The position numbers were made by a program, and so were the translations under genes. Source: Chitinivibrionales bacterium (GTDB lineage Bacteria; Fibrobacterota; Chitinivibrionia; Chitinivibrionales; WJMI01). Taken from it: a stretch of 6,368 nt of DNA. The notes below the pieces were generated by a model, which was given only the letters and a program-made list of their open reading frames with translations, did not search any database and had not been told where the DNA came from. Positions within the stretch are counted from its first letter, which is position 1. Every line of letters starts with the position of its first letter. Location of the stretch: NCBI GenBank assembly GCA_014729595.1, contig WJJU01000315.1, forward strand, positions 1-6,368, in the 5' to 3' direction. This document shows, piece by piece, positions 1-5,779 of the stretch.

Positions 1-64
1 GCTCCCGCTTGATCCGCAGAAGCGCTTCTTTCATTGTCGGCGCCGTATATTTTTTTATTCGCAT
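1..64 (-). CDS. flhF: FlhF, flagellar SRP-type GTPase (N-terminal fragment, runs off the left edge)
   Basis: Only the first 21 codons are in the window. They read MRIKKYTAPTMKEALLRIKRE, which matches the usual FlhF opening of a short basic beta strand, then 'A.tm.EAL..ik.elG'. FlhF is a SIMIBI/SRP-family GTPase related to Ffh and FtsY that usually acts at the membrane with FlhG to set flagellar position and number. The GTPase domain lies outside the window, so it cannot be checked. The ATG at 64 is the only plausible start, because an in-frame TAG lies at 74..76 with only non-start codons between. No clear Shine-Dalgarno sequence precedes it. The gene follows flhA on the same strand after 67 bases, a common flhA-flhF order. 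The identification rests on a short stretch plus context, but the fit is good. Confidence 0.85.
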   Translation of the reverse strand, partial: MRIKKYTAPTMKEALLRIKRE

Positions 65-131
65 AATTATTCGCTACCGCATTTATGGCGTACGAATTCG
101 CGCGACCTCACAGGCCGACACAAAGGTCTCT
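65..131 (-). other. flhA-flhF intergenic gap, no clear regulatory signal
   Basis: This 67-base spacer is the largest complete gap between genes in the window. Read on the minus strand it has no GGAGG-like ribosome site before flhF, no U-tract terminator and no convincing sigma-54 or sigma-28 promoter. It does contain a three-codon mini-ORF, ATG CGG TAG (74..82), in frame with and just upstream of the flhF ATG. A weak 5-bp inverted repeat (GACCT at 104..108 with AGGTC at 124..128, 15-base loop) is too poor to call. The simplest reading is an untranslated spacer within one operon. Confidence 0.5.
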
Positions 132-2243
132 CTATACCTGTCGACCGGAAGACGCATTAAGCGTAACCATTCCCGTCGAGTTGATTTCCACCCCCGGTAT
201 TATTTCGTTATACGAAAGCACCACCAGGTCGGGATGACTATTCTCGGTCAGCCGTTTTAACTGACTGCGTATGGTGGGCGAACAGATCACGATCGGAATC
301 GCCCCCGTCTGTTTTACCCGTTCGATTTGCATGCCGACCGCTTCAATGATCCTTCCGGCGTCGCCGGGCGACAACGAGAGGCGGAATCCGGTATCGGTTT
401 CTTCCATGCTCCCCTCGAGCATCGCCTCTAAATTGGGATCCACCGTAATAACCGGTATGGCGCCCGATTCATCGCGATAGGTCTGACATATCTGGGGCGC
501 AAGCGCATTGCGGACATATTCAGTGAGCACGTCGACATTCTTGTTTTTTCGGGCAACATCCGCAAGCGTTTCGAGTATCCGCGAAAGATCGCGAATGGAT
601 ACTCGTTCGCGAAGCAAATTTTGAAGCACGCGGTGGACTTCGCCGATAGACAGAACGTTTGGAATAAGTTCTTCGACCACCGCCGCGCTGGACTCTTTGA
701 CATTATCTATGAGATTTTGCACATCCTGCCGTGTCAAGAGTTCATCGGCGTTACGTTTTATCACTTCGGTGAGATGGGTGGCAAGTACCGCCGGCAACTC
801 CACGACCGTATAGCCGGCCATTTCGGCCGATTCGCGTTGACTTTCGGTTATCCACAACGCCGGCAGCCCGAATGCCGGTTCCACCGTCTCTACGCCGCGT
901 ATTTTTTTAGCGGCGGTCCCCGGATTCATCGCCAAATACGCCCCGCTCATCAGCTCACCTTCGCCGACGGGGACGGTTCTGATCTTTATAACGTACTGGT
1001 TCGATTTGAGCTGAATATTATCGCGAATTCGAACCGGCGGTATGATTATCCCCAGATCGGTCGCAAGTTGTCGACGTATCATGGTGATGCGGTCCAGAAG
1101 GTCGCCCCCTTGCTTTGTATCGACCAGTGGAATCAATCCATAGCCAATCTCCAATTCCATGGCGTCCACATGAAGAAAATCCTCCACCCGTTCCTCTTCC
1201 GGCTTTGCATCCGGCGTTGGTGCTTCGGTTTCTTTTGCTCCTTCACGCTCGCGCAAGAAAACGAAATACGCCGCGCCGATTCCCGCGCCGCCGAGAAGAA
1301 TAAAAGGGATCTTGGGAAATCCCGGGATAACGGCGAAGAAAATCATCACCGCCCCGGCAACAGTCAAGGCACGAGGATTGCTGAAAAGCTGCGCGCTTAT
1401 CTCTTCGCCCAGGTTGCTTTGTGAAGCCGCCCGGCTTACGAGCATACCGGCGCCCGTAGATATCATCAGTGCGGGAATTTGGCTCACCAACCCGTCACCG
1501 ATAGTCAAACTTGTATATATCCGCATGCTTTCCGCCGGCCCCATTCCCTGCTGGAGCATGCCGATAATGAATCCCGCCGCGACATTGATGATAGTAATGA
1601 TAATCCCCGCGACCGCGTCACCGCGTACAAATTTCGACGCACCATCCATCGCGCCGTAAAAGTCTGCCTCTTTGGCCACTTTCTCGCGCCGCGTACGAGC
1701 GACATCCTCACTTATCAACCCTGCGTTAAGGTCTGCGTCTATCGCCATCTGCTTTCCCGGCATGGCGTCGAGCGTAAAGCGCGCCGCGACCTCGGCGATG
1801 CGGCCCGCGCCCTTGGTGATTACCACAAATTGGATAACGACGATAATAGTAAAAATAATGAAACCCACCACCGCGTTATCACCGGTCACGAATGTTCCGA
1901 ATACTTCGATTACCCGCCCCGCGTCGGCCTGACTCAGTATTAGGCGCGTGGTTGCGACGTTAAGCGACAATCGGAAAAGCGTAACCGTAAGGAGAAGTGA
2001 GGGAAACACCGAAAAGTCCAACGCTTCACGGTTATACATCGATACCAACAATATTACCAATGCCGCGCACAGGTTCAATGAGAGCAGCATGTCCATAAGC
2101 GCCGTCGGGATGGGAATGACCATCACGATAAGGATGGCCACCACGCCGCCAACGATAATCAGATCGCGCTGCCTGCTGATACGCTGAAGCAGCGGATGAC
2201 CAAAAACGTTGTTGACGGCGCCGGTTACGTTCATACCACTCAT
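132..2243 (-). CDS. flhA: FlhA, flagellar export gate protein
   Basis: FlhA forms the nonameric inner-membrane ring of the flagellar type III export gate. It couples proton motive force to export, and its cytoplasmic domain docks substrate-chaperone complexes. The 703-residue product is of normal length. Residues about 27-330 hold the membrane half, with hydrophobic segments near 28-46, 51-70, 112-143, 210-232, 250-268 and 293-328. The FHIPEP signature RFTLDAMPGKQMAIDADL lies at 155-172. FVRGDA at 205-210 carries an Asp (D209) that appears to match the Salmonella Asp linked to proton coupling. A charged, proline-rich linker (331-356) leads to the cytoplasmic domain, which ends in '..VLSYNEIIPGVEI'. 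The first ATG lies one base after the stop of the upstream gene (TAG-A-ATG) with no Shine-Dalgarno sequence, so translation is probably coupled. A second ATG at codon 4 is an alternative start. The gene appears intact. Confidence 0.98.
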   Translation of the reverse strand: MSGMNVTGAVNNVFGHPLLQRISRQRDLIIVGGVVAILIVMVIPIPTALMDMLLSLNLCAALVILLVSMYNREALDFSVFPSLLLTVTLFRLSLNVATTRLILSQADAGRVIEVFGTFVTGDNAVVGFIIFTIIVVIQFVVITKGAGRIAEVAARFTLDAMPGKQMAIDADLNAGLISEDVARTRREKVAKEADFYGAMDGASKFVRGDAVAGIIITIINVAAGFIIGMLQQGMGPAESMRIYTSLTIGDGLVSQIPALMISTGAGMLVSRAASQSNLGEEISAQLFSNPRALTVAGAVMIFFAVIPGFPKIPFILLGGAGIGAAYFVFLREREGAKETEAPTPDAKPEEERVEDFLHVDAMELEIGYGLIPLVDTKQGGDLLDRITMIRRQLATDLGIIIPPVRIRDNIQLKSNQYVIKIRTVPVGEGELMSGAYLAMNPGTAAKKIRGVETVEPAFGLPALWITESQRESAEMAGYTVVELPAVLATHLTEVIKRNADELLTRQDVQNLIDNVKESSAAVVEELIPNVLSIGEVHRVLQNLLRERVSIRDLSRILETLADVARKNKNVDVLTEYVRNALAPQICQTYRDESGAIPVITVDPNLEAMLEGSMEETDTGFRLSLSPGDAGRIIEAVGMQIERVKQTGAIPIVICSPTIRSQLKRLTENSHPDLVVLSYNEIIPGVEINSTGMVTLNASSGRQV

Positions 2244-2247
2244 TCTA
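2241..2247 (-). promoter_or_regulatory. Stop-start junction TAG-A-ATG, likely translational coupling into flhA
   Basis: On the minus strand the stop codon of the repeat-protein gene (2247..2245), one A (2244) and the flhA ATG (2243..2241) are contiguous. The preceding 20 bases (2244..2263) contain no purine-rich anti-SD match. This arrangement is typical of termination-reinitiation, in which ribosomes finishing the upstream gene start the next one. If so, FlhA synthesis would depend on translation of the upstream repeat protein. The junction is read directly from the sequence; coupling is inferred. Confidence 0.6.
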
Positions 2248-4650
2248 TTGTTTTACGAACTGGATAATGATTCGCCGAGTCGCGGAAGCCCCCCGTTGAT
2301 CCTCGACGGTTACCACCGCCGTATCGACATACGCACTATCGGAAAGCGGCGCATACGAGTGTGCCGCACCGGAGGCAAGCGATCGCGCCCGGCCGGTGTT
2401 GGGAAACTCGTAGTTGACCGTAAGATCATCATCGGTATCGCGGTCGTCGGCATAGTCCGTCAATACCAATACGGAATCGGCGGGCGCCCTATGCAGCGGC
2501 GTGGTGTCGACGCCGTTCTGAAATAAATAAACCGAATCACCGACCAGGATACTGTCGAGACTGGGCGCCCAATTATTTATCGTAACGTCGATGTCGGCAA
2601 AGGCTTCCGCCCCGAATCCGTCGGTAATCTTAAGGCTAAGGTTCTCCGTGTAAAACTGTTCCAGACAACGGTACTCCACCAGAAAAGCGCTTACCTTCTT
2701 CAAAAGGCCAAGGCGCGAGGGGTCGGACACATCCCACTCATCCTGGAGTACCTCCTGGTCCTTATCGCTTGCGTACAGTTGAAACGTAAGGGTAGCGCCC
2801 GCCGTTGCCGAGAGCACGGCCGAAGAAGAGAACGAAATCGGAATACTCCCCGACACGTTCCGAACACCCATTATCACCACACTGTCGATTTGGGGCGGAT
2901 AGTTGACAAAATTGAGCCAAACCTCCTTTTCGGTGTGCATGTCGGCCCGATCCGTTACCAAAATCGCACATGTATCGCGGTAGAGTGTGTCGCTGAGAGC
3001 AAAATACCGCAACCCGGTAAGCCCCGCTTTCCCGCTGAGCGCTTCGGTGGCACAGTTGAATACCATTTCGATTTCCCCGCCTCTCGGCGAATGCGCATGA
3101 CCGCTAATCATCAACGTATCGCCCAACGACGCCTCATAGACTACCGGCTTTTGCATATCATGAAACACGGAATCCTCGACCGCGATACTGTCGATAATCG
3201 GCCGCGGCGTAACTGTAAGAATGAGCCGTTTCTCCACAACAAAGTTCAATGAGTCCAGGACTTCGATCGTCAGCGTATCGATATACGCCTCGTCGGCGCA
3301 CGCATAAACGGCAATATCCTGCTGAGGCTTCTCGACAATACGGCCGGGCGTCGAAGAGCGCCAATCAGCCGTCAAATTCTCCGTCTCACTCTCGGCATCA
3401 TGATAGAAAGCGCGCAATACCAGCGTATCCCGGACCGCAGCCAAATACCGAAACGGGTTAGTATTTTTGTTTCGCAGCATGACGGTATCCACGAGGATGC
3501 TGTCGATTTCCGGGCTGTGGTTGGACGGTACCTTTGCGAAAACAATAGAAGCGGTGCTCACTTCGCCGCCGTTGCTGGTAAGCTCGGCGACAACCGTATC
3601 AACTACGACCGTTGTGTCTTCGGTCAAAGGTTCGGTGCACCCATCGCTCGTGCAGGCGTACACCGCCGCAAACGGCGCATTGTTGTCCGACACCGTCCGC
3701 ACCGTCCCGTGGCTCGCCGTCCACTCGACGGTGAGGTTTTGCGCCGGCGTGAACAACCGCAGCCGTTTCGAACTCGTCGATACCGTTCTGTAAAGCATCG
3801 ATGCAAACCCGCTCGTATACGTCGAGTCTCCGCCGACAATTATACTGTCGATATGGGTGGAGGCCTTTCCGCCGGTGCGGAAAAGCACCACGTGCGTCAC
3901 TACATGCGTGTGATGATCTTGGAGGGTAACCTGTATGGTGTCGATGAAGTTGGTCAGGGGAAGCCGGTACGCCGCTTCGAGCCCCCGTGTGGGAGGGCCG
4001 GATTCGACATATAGAAGGTCCTCGTTAACCAGCGGCTGCCAGGTGGCGAACAATCGGTATGCATCGTCCGGATCACTGTCACGCACCTTTAGCTCCAGGG
4101 GGACACTTGTCGATTCGGAATGTATTATCGAATCCACATGAAACGCATAGACATGATCGCCATAGACATGTTCCGAAACCGGGACCGTCGTATCACCCAC
4201 GACCAGAGTCCGGATCTCGGGAGGAAGATTGGTGACGAATACTTTTACGACATTGCTCTCCTCCAATCCAATCCGTGCCGATATGGTGTCAAAGAAAGTC
4301 CCGGTTACGGAATCCTGTCCTCCCAGCGGCATCACCGTCCAGAAAAATCGATATTCGAGTTCCGCGGTCGGCGTTCCTTCGGGGATCTTTGGCAGAAGGA
4401 AGGTCGCTTCTCCCTTATGAAAGCTGACGGCGTCGGGCGTGTACTGAATCGTATCGCCAAGTTCGACAATCATTGTAAGCGGCGTACCGGTAAAGAAAGC
4501 CTCTTTGGTCCCCTTTTCGCCGACGCTGATTTTAATGGCAGGTACCGTTTCTTCGGGCTTTGTCGGCGCCTTGGTGGTACACCATACCCACAACATGCCG
4601 ACGAGGACAACGATCACGCTCCCCGGTACAAGTGCTGAATTGCTTTTCAT
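2245..4650 (-). CDS. Unrecognised membrane-anchored tandem Ig-like repeat protein within the flagellar export operon
   Basis: I do not recognise a specific family. The 801-residue product starts with a short basic N-terminus and a hydrophobic stretch (about 6-23, ending LWVWC at 20-24), then a short Pro/Lys/Glu linker (27-38). The rest is acidic and beta-rich, organised as about seven tandem domains with starts near 35, 141, 265, 377, 482, 583 and 693. Most domains open with a P..IDSI.V.D-like strand, carry a central Trp or aromatic residue and close with 'Y.DT..V.V.D' plus a final strand. This resembles Ig, cadherin or PKD-type folds of extracytoplasmic proteins. No catalytic motif is seen. 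The ATG at 4650 is chosen because the flhB stop lies six codons upstream in the same frame; a GGAA (4659..4662) eight bases before the ATG may act as a weak Shine-Dalgarno. The tight packing between flhB and flhA suggests co-expression with the export gate. A role as a periplasmic or surface scaffold is inference, and the gene could be a passenger. Confidence 0.93.
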   Translation of the reverse strand: MKSNSALVPGSVIVVLVGMLWVWCTTKAPTKPEETVPAIKISVGEKGTKEAFFTGTPLTMIVELGDTIQYTPDAVSFHKGEATFLLPKIPEGTPTAELEYRFFWTVMPLGGQDSVTGTFFDTISARIGLEESNVVKVFVTNLPPEIRTLVVGDTTVPVSEHVYGDHVYAFHVDSIIHSESTSVPLELKVRDSDPDDAYRLFATWQPLVNEDLLYVESGPPTRGLEAAYRLPLTNFIDTIQVTLQDHHTHVVTHVVLFRTGGKASTHIDSIIVGGDSTYTSGFASMLYRTVSTSSKRLRLFTPAQNLTVEWTASHGTVRTVSDNNAPFAAVYACTSDGCTEPLTEDTTVVVDTVVAELTSNGGEVSTASIVFAKVPSNHSPEIDSILVDTVMLRNKNTNPFRYLAAVRDTLVLRAFYHDAESETENLTADWRSSTPGRIVEKPQQDIAVYACADEAYIDTLTIEVLDSLNFVVEKRLILTVTPRPIIDSIAVEDSVFHDMQKPVVYEASLGDTLMISGHAHSPRGGEIEMVFNCATEALSGKAGLTGLRYFALSDTLYRDTCAILVTDRADMHTEKEVWLNFVNYPPQIDSVVIMGVRNVSGSIPISFSSSAVLSATAGATLTFQLYASDKDQEVLQDEWDVSDPSRLGLLKKVSAFLVEYRCLEQFYTENLSLKITDGFGAEAFADIDVTINNWAPSLDSILVGDSVYLFQNGVDTTPLHRAPADSVLVLTDYADDRDTDDDLTVNYEFPNTGRARSLASGAAHSYAPLSDSAYVDTAVVTVEDQRGASATRRIIIQFVKQ
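2248..4548 (-). repeat. About seven tandem 100-120-residue beta-sandwich-like protein repeats
   Basis: The repeats are visible at protein level inside the 801-residue gene. Domain openings are NLPPEIRTLVVGD (141), THIDSIIVGGDS (265), NHSPEIDSILVD (377), PRPIIDSIAVED (482), NYPPQIDSVVIM (583) and NWAPSLDSILVGDS (693), with a divergent first domain at about 35-140. Central aromatic residues fall at W104, W204, W310, W430, F531, W639 and Y747, that is, every 100-120 residues. A second aromatic follows 18-24 residues later in the last six domains (Y228, Y331, Y449, Y549, Y660, Y766), then usually a 'DT' strand and a 'V.D' turn. The consistent register supports real domain repeats. The exact fold is inferred from pattern only. 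Confidence 0.85.
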
Positions 4651-4668
4651 AGCCGACGTTCCATTCTT
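4651..4668 (-). promoter_or_regulatory. flhB to repeat-protein spacer with weak ribosome binding site
   Basis: Eighteen bases separate the flhB TAA from the ATG of the repeat-protein gene. They include GGAA (4659..4662 on the minus strand) eight bases before the ATG, a partial Shine-Dalgarno match. The spacer is exactly six sense codons in the flhB frame (AAG AAT GGA ACG TCG GCT), so the two genes share a reading frame and only the TAA separates them. There is no room for a separate promoter here, which supports co-transcription with flhB. Confidence 0.5.
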
Positions 4669-5739
4669 TTATGCCGCATTGCGGTTACGCAGGCGGTAAA
4701 CGTATGCCAGCACCTCCGCAACCGCCGTAAAAAACTCGAAAGGTATAGCCTCGCCGATTTCGACTTTATCGTACATTGCCCGCGCAAGCGGCTTGTCCTC
4801 AACGATCGGCACTCTGTTTTCCGTGGCGATTTTCTTTATTCGTTCCGCGACGGCTCGCTTTCCTTTCGCTAGAACAAAAGGGGTCTCCATCTCGCCGGCC
4901 TCATAGCGAATAGCGATTGCTATGTAGGTGGGGTTGGTTACCACAACGGTAGCTTGCGGCACCTCCTGCATCATCCGTCGACGAGCCATTTCTCTTTGAA
5001 GAGAGCGGATGCGCCCCTTAACCTTGGGATCACCCTCCATCTGTTTATGCTCCTCTTTAACTTCCTGCCGAGTCATTTTCAGTTTTTTCTCGTGTTCATA
5101 CCTCTGATAGGCGTAGTCAAGGATCGACAATACCAGAAGTACCAGTGCGATTCGGATTATAATCTTAAATCCCACATCGAGCAGAAAAAGCCAGATCCCT
5201 CCGACTGAGTTTCCGCTCAACACCAACATTGCGTCAAATTCGTCCTTTATCGTAGCGTATGCAATAAACCCAATAATCGTCAACTTCAAAAGATTTTTCG
5301 CCAACTCCACGAGTGAGCGAACGGCGAACATCCGCTGTAACCCCGAAAGCGGATTGATCTTTTCCATTTTCGGCTGAAGGGGTTTTAGCGTAAAAAGAAA
5401 GCCAATTTGTAATACGTTTGCCGCAAGTCCCACCATCAAGATTCCAAGCACGACCGGCAGAACGGAAGAAGCGATCGTGCCCAAGGCCTTATATACGAAA
5501 ACCATCACCGTTTCGGTCGATATGTCCGACTCATACGGAAACCGATAGAAGAAACGAAACATGGTTTCAATTTCCAGAAACATTCGCCGACCAAACATTC
5601 GCAGAAGCACGGCGCCCGCAAGCAACACCAACACCGAGTTAACCTCGGTGCTTTTTGATACATTCCCCTTTTCCCGCGCCTCGCTCCGACGTTTCGGGGT
5701 TGGCGCTTCGGTCCTTTCTTCAAATGATTCTTCAGCCAT
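4669..5739 (-). CDS. flhB: FlhB, flagellar export switch protein
   Basis: FlhB is the inner-membrane export-gate component that switches substrate class from rod-hook to filament proteins. Switching normally needs autocleavage of its cytoplasmic domain at Asn-Pro. The 356-residue product has the usual length and layout. It begins with EERTEAPTPKRRSEAREKGNVSKS (residues 7-30), the family's N-terminal signature, then four hydrophobic segments near 33-50, 83-113, 148-163 and 190-208. A charged linker (214-255) leads to the C-terminal domain, which ends in the hallmark 'PLARAMYDKVEIGEAIPFEFFTAVAEVLAYVYRL'. The cleavage site is VVVTNPTY (265-272), with N269-P270 kept but Tyr in place of the usual His, followed by IAIAIRY. 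The ATG at 5739 is fixed by an in-frame TAA two codons upstream; its Shine-Dalgarno is weak (AGAG ten bases upstream). It follows fliR by 39 bases. Confidence 0.98.
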   Translation of the reverse strand: MAEESFEERTEAPTPKRRSEAREKGNVSKSTEVNSVLVLLAGAVLLRMFGRRMFLEIETMFRFFYRFPYESDISTETVMVFVYKALGTIASSVLPVVLGILMVGLAANVLQIGFLFTLKPLQPKMEKINPLSGLQRMFAVRSLVELAKNLLKLTIIGFIAYATIKDEFDAMLVLSGNSVGGIWLFLLDVGFKIIIRIALVLLVLSILDYAYQRYEHEKKLKMTRQEVKEEHKQMEGDPKVKGRIRSLQREMARRRMMQEVPQATVVVTNPTYIAIAIRYEAGEMETPFVLAKGKRAVAERIKKIATENRVPIVEDKPLARAMYDKVEIGEAIPFEFFTAVAEVLAYVYRLRNRNAA

Positions 5740-5763
5740 GCGTTAAGCACTCTTTGCATGTAT

Positions 5764-5779
5764 GCGAACCGAAGTTCGC
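5764..5779 (-). promoter_or_regulatory. 6-bp hairpin with UUCG tetraloop between fliR and flhB
   Basis: The minus-strand transcript reads GCGAACUUCGGUUCGC, a perfect 6-bp stem closed by a C(UUCG)G tetraloop, one of the most stable RNA loops known. It begins with the last base of the fliR UAG stop and ends 24 bases before the flhB ATG. No U-run follows (next is AUACAUG), so it is not a canonical intrinsic terminator. It could mark an RNA processing or 3'-end protection point, or tune translation between the genes. It is short, and function is not shown by the sequence. Confidence 0.45.

Noticed and set aside
65..90. Possible sigma-28-type promoter before flhF (TAAA ... GCGAATAA)
   Set aside because: The two boxes are about 7 bases apart rather than about 15 and the second is a poor match, so it is not supportable.
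104..128. Possible terminator hairpin between flhA and flhF (GACCT/AGGTC)
   Set aside because: Only 5 bp with a 15-base loop and no U-tract after it on either strand; flhF follows directly on the same strand.
621..1424. A 267-codon plus-strand open frame opposite flhA
   Set aside because: It lies wholly antisense to the clearly conserved flhA, and its translation is rich in Arg, His and Gln with no recognisable domain. It is a shadow of flhA codon structure.
3400..4014. A 204-codon plus-strand open frame opposite the repeat-protein gene
   Set aside because: It is Arg-rich with no domain and fully antisense to an ORF with a consistent protein repeat register. It is an open frame mirrored from the coding strand.
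4120..4638. A 172-codon plus-strand open frame opposite the 5' end of the repeat-protein gene
   Set aside because: It has no recognisable motif or ribosome site, and the opposite strand carries a coherent anchor and repeat protein.
2245..4650. The repeat protein as flagellin, hook or FliK-like protein
   Set aside because: It lacks coiled-coil termini typical of flagellin and hook proteins and the Gln/Pro-rich ruler plus C-terminal domain of FliK. Its anchor and Ig-like repeats point elsewhere.
5755..5764. Short inverted repeat GCAT-GT-ATGC upstream of flhB as an operator
   Set aside because: Four-base arms with a two-base centre are expected by chance and cannot form a stable hairpin; nothing else supports an operator.
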